Shown one piece after another: positions 1-8,428 of a stretch of DNA of 64,000 nt. A model generated the notes under the pieces. It was not told the DNA's origin. It did no database searches and worked only from the letters and a program-made list of their open reading frames with translations. Every line of letters starts with the position of its first letter. The stretch's first letter is position 1. This stretch comes from Amycolatopsis balhimycina FH 1894. GTDB taxonomy: Bacteria > Actinomycetota > Actinomycetes > Mycobacteriales > Pseudonocardiaceae. The stretch covers positions 9,499,508-9,563,507 of the forward strand of contig NZ_KB913037.1 of NCBI RefSeq assembly GCF_000384295.1. The letters are read 5' to 3'. A program made the translations under genes and the position numbers.

Positions 1-470
1 TTCACGTCTGGTGTAACGATCTGGAAGGCCGGCGTGGCGATTCCCGCGCTGCTGACGACCCGGTAGGTGAGGGACTTGTCGATGCAGAGGGCGGAGCTCG
101 GGATGTCGCAGCCCACGTAGGGGATGCCGGCGAGTTCGAACAGGCCCTGGATCGCGCCGTCCTCGCCGAGTTTTCCGTGCAGCACGGGTAGTATGACGTC
201 CAGCCTGACGGTGTCGTACTTGCCGTCCTCCAGCACGACCAGTCCGTGGATGCCGCGGTCCGGTGACAGCATGGCCGGGCGGCTGTTGCTCTCCCAGTCC
301 TCGTCGGGGCCGTCGCAGACCTTCCATTCACCGTTCTCCGCGATCCCGATGTAGAACGGCTCGTACTTCTCCAGATCGACGCTCGCTGCGACTTCGCGCG
401 CGGACTTCAGGGAGACGGGGTGTTCTTCGGAAACGCCGCCGAAAATGATGCCGAGCTTCAATCTGGCCAT
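1..470 (-). CDS. vanA: VanA-type D-alanine--D-lactate ligase (partial, C-terminus beyond window)
   Basis: ATP-grasp ligase that joins D-Ala to D-lactate, giving peptidoglycan precursors that vancomycin-type glycopeptides bind poorly. The 156 visible residues follow the VanA N-terminal half closely: GGVSEEHPVS near residue 11, LHGKLGEDGAIQGLFEL, GIPYVGCDI, and KSLTYRV where housekeeping Ddl enzymes carry a different Lys-rich segment. The ATG lies at 468-470 on the minus strand with only a weak GGGAAT upstream. In van operons vanH (D-lactate dehydrogenase) normally abuts vanA on its 5' side; here no vanH precedes it and the upstream 1 kb is non-coding. vanX could lie beyond the window. The family call is firm; the D-Lac specificity is inferred from the N-terminal half only. 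Confidence 0.85.
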   Translation of the reverse strand, partial: MARLKLGIIFGGVSEEHPVSLKSAREVAASVDLEKYEPFYIGIAENGEWKVCDGPDEDWESNSRPAMLSPDRGIHGLVVLEDGKYDTVRLDVILPVLHGKLGEDGAIQGLFELAGIPYVGCDIPSSALCIDKSLTYRVVSSAGIATPAFQIVTPDV

Positions 471-1530
471 ACTGATTCCCGCTTTCGCATTCCGGTCAAT
501 TGATGGGAAAATCTTGAATTGTGGTGGATGCACGCGCCGCGTCGAGTCGGCTGAACAGTGGAGTGGTTCCCATGGCCGGGGCGGACGCCGACGCCGCCGA
601 TCGGGTGCGGCGTGTCGGTCGTGCCTCGCTGTAGGCCATGCGTGGCAGTGTAAACAGCGCGGTGTCGCGGGTATGCACGCGGGGTTCGAGATGTCAACAG
701 CCGACTGTCGACCGTTACCGTACCGTACGTAGTCGTGTCAAGCGCCGGGTGAACCTGCCGCTCGCAGTGCTGTGTAGCCCTCTCCGTCCGCGTGGTGCGC
801 CGCCGGAAGTGGGTCGAGGTGACGTGCGGGCCGCCGCTGCGGGACCGGGAGCCTGCCCGACGAGGATCCCCGTTGCGCCGGACATGCAACAGTTCGGTGT
901 CACGGCGCTGCGGACGTGAAAGTGTGCGCACTCAGTGTAATTTGGTTTACGCCGCCCGGGGGTGTCGGGTGTCGAATTGGCTAATCCGATCGTCGCCGAT
1001 ATCACTGTCGGTGATTCATTTGGTGCGGCAAAGTCGTGGATGTCAACGGTTGTGACGCTGCGGTCGTGGCTGACCTTCGCGGTCCGCGGGGGCGAAAATA
1101 CGACAATTGTCAATGCCGTGAGGCGCGACGATCCCTTGTTATGCTGGAAACGTGCAGGTGGACGTCAGGTGACCTGCCGTCGGCGCTGGGCTCGTGGGTG
1201 GAAACGAAAGTACTTCTCGACGGATTGTCGCGATTGGCGTGGTTCGAGGCCTGCTCCGGCTCGGCGTGTTCGCTTTCCGCGACAGGCCGGGGCTGGTGGC
1301 GGAGCTGAATCGGCTGGTGCGCGGAGCCTGGCCGGCGGGTTAATATCGGGCAACGGGGGTGGAATCATGGATAGTGCCGCAGGTCGCGGGTTCCATGCCG
1401 GGCGTCGCGCGGTCGTGGCGCGGTCGTCGCCGGCGGAACGTGGACACGGGGAAGCTGCAGGCGGCTGTCCGGAGCAGTCGGCTTCTTGCGATCGAGGAGC
1501 TTTGCCCGGTGCCGCGAGGGAGCTTCTCAC
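471..1530. promoter_or_regulatory. Long non-coding divergent region between vanA and the StrR-type regulator
   Basis: About 1.06 kb separates two divergently transcribed genes. Reading frames on both strands lack recognisable domains or good ribosome sites, so I see no gene. It must hold the promoters of both neighbours, and it contains an imperfect dyad at 993-1014. No vanR/vanS regulator genes are present in it. Confidence 0.5.
993..1014. promoter_or_regulatory. Imperfect dyad, possible operator
   Basis: The nine-base arms TCGCCGATA and TGTCGGTGA are complementary at 7 of 9 positions around a 4-base spacer. It lies about 0.5 kb upstream of both neighbouring starts. It could be a regulator site, but nothing in the sequence shows which protein would bind. 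Confidence 0.25.
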
Positions 1531-2565
1531 GTGACCGGATCCGGAAGGCGGGATCCAGCCACCAAGTCCGGCGAGTCCGGCCGCATGAAACGCTCTCCTG
1601 GTTCGGGTTCGAGCTCTCGTCAACCGGTGATGCGCGTGGCGATCAGCAGCCTGCGTGTTTCGGATTCGCCGCGTCTGGGCGGTGTGAACCAGGAGCATGT
1701 TCGCGGCCTGGCGGAGTCGGGCGCCCACCTGCCGCCCATCCTCGTGCACCGAGCCTCCATGCGGGTGATCGACGGTATGCACCGTCTCGGCGCCGCGCAG
1801 CTGCGGGGCGCCGAGACGATCGAGGTCCGTTACTTCGACGGCGGCGAGGACGAGGCGTTCGTGCTCGGCGTCCGGGAAAACATCGCGCATGGCTTGCCGC
1901 TCACCCTGGCCGATCGCCGGGCCGCCGCACGCAGAATCCTGCTCATCCACCCACACTGGTCGGATCGGGCCATCGCGGCCGAGGCCGGGTTGTCCCCGAA
2001 AACCGTGGGCTCGCTTCGACGGCAATATTCGGCCGATCACCAAGCCGCGCAGCGCAGAATCGGTCGAGACGGGCGGCGGCGGCAGGTGAAATCGCGGAAG
2101 ATGCGCGAGCTGGGCGGTCAACGCAGAGGCGACAACGCGGAACAGCCGCTCACCGAGGTAGCGCAACCCACCGGCGTCTCGTTGCCGTCCGAGCATGACG
2201 CCCACCGGGAAACGCACCGGCCGCGGGAGGTTGGTTCCATGCGGCTGCCCGCCCCCCGGCGGGAAGGACATCCGCCGGATGTCCCACCGCAGGACCCGCT
2301 CATGTCCACCGCCGGTTGCCTGCGCGTGCTTCGTGGCGACCCGTCATTGCGGTTCACCGAGAACGGCCGCGTGCTGATCCGGGCGTTCGACGCCCAGATG
2401 GCTTGGGCGTCGACGGTGGAAAGGCTGCTGGACGATCTACCGCCGCACAGCATGAACATGGTGGTCACCATGGCGAGGGCCTGTGCCGACACATGGCACA
2501 GGTTTGCGGAGGAGGTCGCGGTCCGGGAACGGAGTCTGCGCTCGGCGACCGACAAGCCGGCCTGA
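1531..2565 (+). CDS. StrR-family (ParB-like) pathway-specific transcriptional activator
   Basis: Predicted cluster activator of the family that includes StrR (streptomycin) and Bbr (balhimycin). After a basic, disordered N-terminus the protein has the family's ParB/Sulfiredoxin-like core: LPPILVHR, MRVIDGMHRLGAAQLRGA, FDGGEDEAFVLGVREN, then the helix-turn-helix stretch HWSDRAIAAEAGLSPKTVG. The C-terminal 100 residues are less conserved. The GTG start at 1531 is preceded by GAGGGAG with an 8-base gap and gives 344 residues, near the family's usual 320-350; an ATG at 1585 is the alternative. It faces away from vanA and converges on the condensation-domain gene. Its presence argues that the locus is a regulated secondary-metabolite cluster. 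Confidence 0.85.
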   Translation: MTGSGRRDPATKSGESGRMKRSPGSGSSSRQPVMRVAISSLRVSDSPRLGGVNQEHVRGLAESGAHLPPILVHRASMRVIDGMHRLGAAQLRGAETIEVRYFDGGEDEAFVLGVRENIAHGLPLTLADRRAAARRILLIHPHWSDRAIAAEAGLSPKTVGSLRRQYSADHQAAQRRIGRDGRRRQVKSRKMRELGGQRRGDNAEQPLTEVAQPTGVSLPSEHDAHRETHRPREVGSMRLPAPRREGHPPDVPPQDPLMSTAGCLRVLRGDPSLRFTENGRVLIRAFDAQMAWASTVERLLDDLPPHSMNMVVTMARACADTWHRFAEEVAVRERSLRSATDKPA

Positions 2566-2583
2566 CACCGGGATCGTGGCAAC

Positions 2584-2610
2584 GGCAACTGAGGAAATTC
2601 CTCAGTTGCC
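2584..2610. terminator. Bidirectional terminator: 27-nt near-perfect palindrome
   Basis: The stretch has 13-bp perfectly complementary arms (GGCAACTGAGGAA and its complement) around a single base. It lies between two convergent genes, 18 bases after the regulator's stop and 121 bases after the condensation-gene stop. Placement and symmetry fit a two-way terminator; there is no T-run, as is common in actinomycetes. Confidence 0.65.
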
Positions 2611-2731
2611 ACCCGCGAGGCGCCTCCGAAAGCCGCCCGGACCGAAGCCGGTTCCCGAAGCCGCGGGCCGGCCGGTCAGCGGAACACCGCCGCCGACGAC
2701 GGGGTAGTCCCGTCGCACCTCCCGGTTTCCC

Positions 2732-4042
2732 TCAGGAGAGGGCTGCCGCCAGCCGGCCGATCGGCGCTCCCGGATCGCAGGCGACCGACGTGGCCAGCCG
2801 CACGACGTCCTTCATCAACGCCGCCACCGCTGCGCCCTGCCCCGCCGGTCCACCGTGGAAGGCGCTCAGCCGGGCGCCCGCCGGGGAGGTGTTCACGCGG
2901 AACACCGTGCAGGTGATTCCGGTCGGCGGCGCGTAGGGCACACCCCAGGGCCAGGTCCGTTGTCCCGCGGGCGGGACGGGCTCCGTGCCCTCGCTCGCGG
3001 ACACCTGTAGTTGCACGTACGCGCAGCCCGGCGTTTGGAGGAGCTCCCGGTACCCGTCCACTGCCGCCACGAGGTCGGGAATCGCCAGTGAGGAGCTGCG
3101 CAACGCCGAGAGGAAGCTGGTTCCGATGCTCTGCGCGAGTGCGGTGAAGTCCCGCTCGGGGACTACGCGGTACGGGACGAGTCGCTCGTTCACCAGGTTC
3201 GAGATCAGCCGCTCGTGCTCCGGAGCCCTGCGCGTGGACACCGGGGTGACCAGTGCACTCGACCGGATCCCGGTCCGGCTCCAGATGGCGACGGCGTACA
3301 GGGCCGCGCCCACTACAAACGGGCTGGTCGCGGTGGTCCGGGCGAGGCCGCGGATCGTGCTGTGCAGCGCAGGACCGGCCTCGGTGATCTCCCAGCACCA
3401 TGCCGCCAGGGGACCGTCGTCCGGCCCTCCGGTGGTGAGGCGGGGCAGCGGCCGGCAGCCGTCGAGGGCCCGCTTCCAGCGCTCGATCTCCCGTAGCCGG
3501 GTGCGCTCTTCAGACAGCGCACGAGCCTGCTCCAGGCAGTAGGTCCGGTAGTCCGGGGGACGGGGGCGTGGGTCGGCGGCGAATGCGCCGGTCGTCAGGA
3601 GCGCCGTGAGGTCGCGCACCACCAGTTCGCGTGCGGCGGCGTCGCACACCAGGTGGTCCACCGCCAGGACGAGGCGACCACCACCCCCGGTCTCGCCCAG
3701 CTCGGCGACGGCCCGCGCCTGGGTCGACCGGTCGAGGCGGAGGTGCCGCAGCCGGGCGGTCAGGCTGCCGGCATCCTCGGGTGACGCCCCCGTGGCGGTC
3801 TGGACCTCGATCGCCTGCTGCCCAGTCCGCTGGTTCTTCCCAGGCAGGTCACCGGTCAGGGTCGCCGTCAACGCGGGGTTCCGCTCGCCCAGCCGATCGA
3901 GCGCCTGCTCGACGGCGTGGCGCGTGGTGCCGGGCGGCAGTTCGACCGATCCGACGAGGTTGTGCAAGATGCCGGGGCCGAGAAGGCCGTCCATGTGGAG
4001 CATGCTGCGCTGCTCGGCGCTGAGCGGAAATGTGCTGGTCAA
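2732..4042 (-). CDS. Stand-alone condensation-domain acyltransferase
   Basis: NRPS condensation-type (C-domain/PapA/WS-DGAT superfamily) protein of 436 residues with no adenylation or carrier domain attached. It probably forms an amide or ester between a carrier-bound acyl group and an acceptor. The normal HHxxxDG motif appears as DHLVCDA (residues 129-135): the catalytic second His and the Asp are kept, the first His and the Gly are replaced. The N-terminal PLSAEQRSM resembles the C1 motif. It starts at TTG 4042 behind GAGAGG, nine bases after the MFS stop, so the two are one operon. The free-standing ACP at 5.7 kb is the obvious donor partner, by inference. Confidence 0.75.
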   Translation of the reverse strand: MTSTFPLSAEQRSMLHMDGLLGPGILHNLVGSVELPPGTTRHAVEQALDRLGERNPALTATLTGDLPGKNQRTGQQAIEVQTATGASPEDAGSLTARLRHLRLDRSTQARAVAELGETGGGGRLVLAVDHLVCDAAARELVVRDLTALLTTGAFAADPRPRPPDYRTYCLEQARALSEERTRLREIERWKRALDGCRPLPRLTTGGPDDGPLAAWCWEITEAGPALHSTIRGLARTTATSPFVVGAALYAVAIWSRTGIRSSALVTPVSTRRAPEHERLISNLVNERLVPYRVVPERDFTALAQSIGTSFLSALRSSSLAIPDLVAAVDGYRELLQTPGCAYVQLQVSASEGTEPVPPAGQRTWPWGVPYAPPTGITCTVFRVNTSPAGARLSAFHGGPAGQGAAVAALMKDVVRLATSVACDPGAPIGRLAAALS

Positions 4043-4051
4043 CGAAACCTC

Positions 4052-5368
4052 TCACGGTTCGAGGGATTCGGCAGGTTCTCCGTCGTGGCCGGGGGCCGGT
4101 GCGCGGGCCGCTCCACCTGTTCCGCCCAGGAGCGGGGCGGGAGCCGTCGGCAAGGTGCGGATCTGGCGGGTGGCCAGCATCGCCGTGCAGCCCAGAAGCG
4201 CCGTCGCCGCCGAGAGCAGCAGCACGTCCGTGTCTCCGACGATCGCGGCGAGCGGGCCGGCCACCGCCCGGCCGACCGGGAGCAGGGCGATCGAGCCGAC
4301 CACGTCGTAGGCGTAGATCCGGTTCAGCACGGCCTTCGGCACGTGCCGTTGTTCGGTGCTGCTCCACAGGACACTCCACACCGAGCGCCCCACGGCACCC
4401 AGGCAGATGGTCCCGGCGAGCAAGGGTATCGGTCCGTTTGCGGCCAGCGCCAGGATCTGCGGAACCGTCAGGAAGAGGGCACACACCGCCATCAGCAGCG
4501 GTCGTCGCGGGCGGATCCTGCTGCCCACGAGCCCTCCCACCACGGCGCCCCCTCCTTGGAGGGCGACCACCACGCCGTAAGTCTGGCTCCCGTGGTGCGC
4601 GGTGATCGTCGCCGCGCTGAGGACGTAGAAGGGACCGAACACCAGGAGGCCGAACAGGCCGAAGGTGACGATGACCGTCCACAGCCAGCGCCGTGCCCGG
4701 AATTCGCGCCAGCCCACCACGAGATCCGACCTGAGGTGGCGGCCGTCCTTCCGCTCCACCCGCTTCCGGGACGGCAGGCGCAGGAACAGCAGCAGTGCAC
4801 CGCTCACGGCGAACGAGGCGGCGTCGAGGCCGACCACGACGCCCGGGTCCAGCAGGGTCAACGCGACTCCCGCGAGCGCCGGAGCCAGTGTCGCCACCGC
4901 CGCCTCGGCGGCCCGCAGCAGGCCGATGGCCGCCTGTGTGTCGTCGGTGATTTCCGGGACGATGCTGCCCACCCCGGGCTGGAAGAAGCCCGTGCCGATG
5001 CCGGAGAGAACCTGCATGACGACGAGGAGGGTCAGCGAAGCGTGGCCGAGCAGCAGGGCGGACGCCAGTACACCCTGTCCGAGGAAGCGCAGCAGGTCGG
5101 CACCGAGCATCATCGGCAGCGGACCGATCCGGTCGGCCAAGACGCCGCTGAAGAGCATCAGCGCCACCCAGGGCACCAGCGGGGCCGCGAGGACGAGACC
5201 GACTCCGGTGGCTCCGTAACCCTCGTGCAGGACGGCGACGGTCAGGGCGACCGGCAGCATGGCGTCGCCGGCCAGGGAGATCGTGCGTGCGGCGAAGTAC
5301 CGGCGGAAGGCGGGCAGGCTCAAGGGGCCTTTTCGACGTTGTCTGGCTGACGTGCCTGTATTTGACAT
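4052..5368 (-). CDS. MFS transporter, probable product exporter
   Basis: Major-facilitator protein of 438 residues with about 12 hydrophobic segments, resembling the EntS-like MFS_3 group of drug and siderophore exporters. The N-terminal region FRRYFAARTISLAGDAMLP, the loop GVLADRIGPLPM between helices 2 and 3, and LGAVGRSVWSVLW further on are typical. It begins at ATG 5368 and is the first gene of the leftward operon, followed by the condensation-domain gene. Its place in the cluster suggests export of the product, which may also give self-protection. Substrate unknown. Confidence 0.8.
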   Translation of the reverse strand: MSNTGTSARQRRKGPLSLPAFRRYFAARTISLAGDAMLPVALTVAVLHEGYGATGVGLVLAAPLVPWVALMLFSGVLADRIGPLPMMLGADLLRFLGQGVLASALLLGHASLTLLVVMQVLSGIGTGFFQPGVGSIVPEITDDTQAAIGLLRAAEAAVATLAPALAGVALTLLDPGVVVGLDAASFAVSGALLLFLRLPSRKRVERKDGRHLRSDLVVGWREFRARRWLWTVIVTFGLFGLLVFGPFYVLSAATITAHHGSQTYGVVVALQGGGAVVGGLVGSRIRPRRPLLMAVCALFLTVPQILALAANGPIPLLAGTICLGAVGRSVWSVLWSSTEQRHVPKAVLNRIYAYDVVGSIALLPVGRAVAGPLAAIVGDTDVLLLSAATALLGCTAMLATRQIRTLPTAPAPLLGGTGGAARAPAPGHDGEPAESLEP

Positions 5369-5700
5369 ACTGAACCGGAGGTCAATGCGTCGCGACTTCT
5401 TGACGGTTGTCGAGCTGGGCTACCGGTGACTGAGACTGCGCTTTCCGCAGTGAGAAAGACAAGCAGTTCGGTGAGCATCGCGTACTGCGCGGGAGGTGTC
5501 AACCGACCGAATCGTTAGGCGCTGCCCAGGTCGCCGAGAGGTTGGGCGATCCTTGACAGCGCTGGGGCCTGTCAATAGAATCGCCCCTCAAGAATGGGGC
5601 CTGCCTTGTGGTGCCGATCTTCGTGCGGCACCTCTTTTCGATTCTCGGTCGTAATGCACCATCAGTGAGCCTTGAAAAGATCACGTACTTAAGGACGCCA
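5369..5700. promoter_or_regulatory. Divergent promoter region of the biosynthetic operons
   Basis: These 332 non-coding bases lie between the leftward MFS/condensation operon and the rightward ACP-to-NDK operon, so both main promoters must be here. The region contains a short perfect dyad at 5435-5451. AAGGA at 5691-5695 serves the ACP start. Confidence 0.6.
5435..5451. promoter_or_regulatory. Perfect dyad, candidate StrR-type operator
   Basis: ACTGCG-CTTTC-CGCAGT is a 6-bp perfect inverted repeat. With its left flank it reads GACTGC...GCAGT, which resembles the inner half-sites known for StrR (GACTGC and GCAGTC), though with a 7-base instead of an 11-base spacer. Its position in the divergent promoter fits an operator for the regulator at 1.5 kb; binding is inferred. 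Confidence 0.4.
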
Positions 5701-5982
5701 TTGTTGGACTCGACATGGGACAGCCGCTTCGAAGCCGCGATACGGGCCAACGTCAAGGGGCTCAGTCCCGACACGCCGTTGACGCCTGACCTCGACCTCA
5801 CCGCCCTCGGCCTCAATTCGCTCGGAATGGTGCAGCTGCTGATGGCCCTCGAGAACGCGTGCGGTGTCCAAGTGGCCGACGAGCAGCTGAACTACCGGAT
5901 CTTCACGAGCGTGTCCGGGCTGTGGCGGACCCTGGAGCAGTCCCGCGGGTTGTCCGGCGAACGGAAGGAGGCGCGGTCATGA
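5701..5982 (+). CDS. Acyl carrier protein
   Basis: Free-standing carrier protein of 93 residues. The phosphopantetheine site is clear: DLDLTALGLNSLGMVQLL, with the Ser in GLNSLG taking the arm. I choose TTG 5701 because AAGGA lies five bases upstream and the length then suits an ACP; a longer frame back to GTG 5608 has no good ribosome site. The stop overlaps the next ATG (ATGA at 5979-5982), so it is translationally coupled to the acyl-CoA dehydrogenase. With the aminoacyl:carrier-protein ligase two genes on, it most likely carries an aminoacyl group. Confidence 0.85.
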   Translation: MLDSTWDSRFEAAIRANVKGLSPDTPLTPDLDLTALGLNSLGMVQLLMALENACGVQVADEQLNYRIFTSVSGLWRTLEQSRGLSGERKEARS

Positions 5983-7145
5983 CCGACCAGGCCGCGCTGG
6001 AACCGGTGGCCGCATTGCTGGGCAGAGTGCTCCCGCTGCTGCGGCAGCAGGCCGCGGCAGCGGACGACAAGGGTTTCTTCCCGGCCGTCTCGATGCAATC
6101 CCTACGCGACGAGGGGTTGCTGGGGCTCACCGTGCCGGCGCGGTTCGGTGGCGGTGGCGCGTCACTGCGGACCTTCGTCGCGGTGGCTCAGGAACTCGCC
6201 GGCGCCTGTCTGTCGACCGCTCATCTGTGGGCCATGCACTGCTTCCAGGTGGACGCGATCGCCCGGCACGGGTCCGTGGCCCTTCGGGACACGCTCCTGC
6301 CGAAGATCGCCGCCGGCGACGTGTACATCGCTTCGGTGACGAGCGAACGCGGCCGGTCGGCCGACCTCTTCACCGCCGGGGCAGCCCTGCGGACCGAGGG
6401 TGACGACCTGCTCGTGGAACGGTCGGCGCCGGTCGTGTCCGGTGGTGCCCATGCGGACGGGTTCCTGCTCACCATGCGGGCCTCCGAAGATGCGTCCGAA
6501 CACGAGGTCTCCCTCGTCTATGCGGATCGCCGCGATCTGCGTGTCGACGAGTGCGGCGACTGGGACACCCTGGGTATGCGCGGCACGGCCAGCGGGGGAC
6601 TGGAGCTCTCGGGCAAGGTGCCGGCGTCGAATCTCGTCGGTGGCCGCGGAGGGTTCGCCGAGATTGCTCGGACCAGCATGATCCCGCTTTCGCACCTGGG
6701 GTGGTCCGCCTGCTGGCTCGGCGCGGCCCGTGGGGCGCTGGTGGACCTGGTGGCCTGGTTCCGCGGTAACCCGCCGCCCCCGGGTGAGCTGTTCTACGAG
6801 CGGCTCGCTCACGTCCGGGTCGAGCTGGAGCTGGTCAGCGCGTACCTGCACCGGGTGCTGGAGCAGGTGGAACTCGCTCGGGCCGAGGGTCGCTCGCTGG
6901 CGGAGCCACGGACCCAGCTGCAGCTCAATGCGCTGAAGGTCGTCGCTTCCGAGCACACCTTCCACGCGGTCGACCGGATGGTGGAACTCGGCGGCCTGCG
7001 GCTGGGCTACGGCCGTCGGTCCCCGGTGCCGCTCGAGCGGCACTTCCGCGACCTGCGCTCGGCGAGCCTCAACCACGCGAACGACCGGCTCTGGACCGGC
7101 ATCGGCGCCCTGACGCTGCTGGACCGCTCAGTCAGCCTCATCTGA
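5979..7145 (+). CDS. Acyl-CoA dehydrogenase family flavoprotein
   Basis: FAD-dependent dehydrogenase of 388 residues with the usual acyl-CoA dehydrogenase order: N-terminal helices (LRDEGLLGLTVPARFGG), the central beta domain (GDWDTLGMRGTASGG), and the C-terminal helical domain. The start has a strong GGAAGGAGG and overlaps the ACP stop. Flanked by an ACP and an aminoacyl:carrier-protein ligase, it most likely acts on an ACP-bound substrate, making an imine or alpha,beta-unsaturated aminoacyl thioester. That role is inference; the related ACAD/ACP/ligase triads of other bacteria support it. Hydroxylase-type (two-component) activity is the alternative. Confidence 0.8.
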   Translation: MTDQAALEPVAALLGRVLPLLRQQAAAADDKGFFPAVSMQSLRDEGLLGLTVPARFGGGGASLRTFVAVAQELAGACLSTAHLWAMHCFQVDAIARHGSVALRDTLLPKIAAGDVYIASVTSERGRSADLFTAGAALRTEGDDLLVERSAPVVSGGAHADGFLLTMRASEDASEHEVSLVYADRRDLRVDECGDWDTLGMRGTASGGLELSGKVPASNLVGGRGGFAEIARTSMIPLSHLGWSACWLGAARGALVDLVAWFRGNPPPPGELFYERLAHVRVELELVSAYLHRVLEQVELARAEGRSLAEPRTQLQLNALKVVASEHTFHAVDRMVELGGLRLGYGRRSPVPLERHFRDLRSASLNHANDRLWTGIGALTLLDRSVSLI

Positions 7146-7165
7146 CCCCCTCCTTGAAAGGCGCT

Positions 7166-8428
7166 ATGTCCCGCCATCGGATCTCCCTCCGAAACGTGGT
7201 GCCCGCCGGCAAACGGGCCGCGCTCGAGCAACGGATCTTCTATGCGTCGTCGGCGATCGAGGACTACCGCCTGGTCGAGGAAGCCGGCGATGTCATCGCG
7301 GTCGAGGTCGTGACCGGCCCGGGTGCCGATCCGGCCGAACTCGCCCGCAAGGTGGATCTCCTCATCTGCAACGACGTGCTGCCGCAGCGCACGCGCCGGC
7401 CGGTGGTCGTCTGGCGGTCTCCGCACACGGCGGACCAGGCCGAAGGTGACGTGTGGGCGAGACTCGAGCGGACAGCGGCCGTCGTGGAGATGGGGGAGGG
7501 GCTTTACGCGACCGGGGGCTTGTTCACCGACCTGCTTTCCGTCCTGGACGGCATGCTTTCCGAGATCGCCGCCGGGACCTTCGGTGCGATCTCCTACCGG
7601 TATCCCACCTTGATCTCCACGGATGTCCTGCGCCGCGGCGGCTACCTGGACGCCTTCCCGCAGTTCCTGATCACGGCCGGCAGGCTCCATGCCGACATCG
7701 ACAGCTACGGTGCCTTCGTGTCCGGTTTGGAGTCGGCGCCCGACACCGGTGCGTACCTCGACCGGTTCGGCGAGCACCTGGGCCACTGCCTCCCGCCCAC
7801 CATGTGCTTCCACACGTACCGGCAGCTGGAGCACCGGAAACTGCCCGGCGATGCCGCCGTGTTCACCGCGCGGGGAAAGTCCTTCCGGTTCGAGTCGCGC
7901 TACCGGCGAGGCGTGGAGAGGCTGTGGGACTTCACCATTCGCGAGATCGTCTTCGTCGGGGACGGCGAACGGGTCGCCGGACAGCGCACGGAATTCATGC
8001 GGGAGACCTGGCGGCTGATGGACGAGCTCGCGCTGCCCGGCCACGCCGAAGTAGCCCACGACCCCTTCTTCGGCAACGAAGCCACCTCTGAACGTGCGCT
8101 GGCCCAGCAGCTGATGGAACTCAAGTACGAACTGTGCCTGCCGGTCGAAGGCGGCCGGTCGGTCGCCGCCGGCTCGTTCAACCTGCACGGCGACAAGTTC
8201 GGTTCGGCTTTCCGGATCACGCTGCCGGACGGGACGACCGCACACACGGCCTGTGTCGGGTTCGGCCTCGAACGGCTCACCTACGCGTTCCTCTCGCAGC
8301 ACGGACTCGACGTGGACCGCTGGCCTGCCTCGGTACGACGGAGGCTTCAGAGCCGGATTCCGGCGGAGGGACCACACAGGCAAACCGAAGGAGAGCGGAA
8401 TGGACGGCAACGAATCCCGCGCGGATGA
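7166..8428 (+). CDS. Amino acid:[carrier protein] ligase (class II seryl-tRNA-synthetase-like)
   Basis: Homologue of the class II aminoacyl-tRNA synthetase core that loads an amino acid on a carrier protein instead of tRNA, via an aminoacyl-adenylate. Motif 2 is at about residues 240-264 (FRFESRYRRGVERLWDF) and motif 3 at 363-375 (CVGFGLERLTYAF). C214 (PTMC), E243 (FRFE) and C363 match the Cys-Glu-Cys zinc site that binds the substrate amino group in atypical seryl-tRNA synthetases and in aa:CP ligases. There is no tRNA-binding domain. ATG 7166 follows GAAAGG. The 3' end overlaps the next gene by 29 bases. Known relatives prefer small residues such as Gly or Ala; the substrate here is not known. 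Confidence 0.82.
   Translation: MSRHRISLRNVVPAGKRAALEQRIFYASSAIEDYRLVEEAGDVIAVEVVTGPGADPAELARKVDLLICNDVLPQRTRRPVVVWRSPHTADQAEGDVWARLERTAAVVEMGEGLYATGGLFTDLLSVLDGMLSEIAAGTFGAISYRYPTLISTDVLRRGGYLDAFPQFLITAGRLHADIDSYGAFVSGLESAPDTGAYLDRFGEHLGHCLPPTMCFHTYRQLEHRKLPGDAAVFTARGKSFRFESRYRRGVERLWDFTIREIVFVGDGERVAGQRTEFMRETWRLMDELALPGHAEVAHDPFFGNEATSERALAQQLMELKYELCLPVEGGRSVAAGSFNLHGDKFGSAFRITLPDGTTAHTACVGFGLERLTYAFLSQHGLDVDRWPASVRRRLQSRIPAEGPHRQTEGERNGRQRIPRG

Noticed and set aside
1165..2271. Long minus-strand open frame opposite the StrR-type gene
   Set aside because: It is Arg/Pro-rich, matches no family and lies antisense to a well-supported gene; high-GC DNA gives such frames.
3917..5350. Plus-strand 477-codon frame opposite the MFS and condensation genes
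   Set aside because: Composition is Gln/Arg/Gly-rich noise; the minus strand encodes two recognisable proteins.
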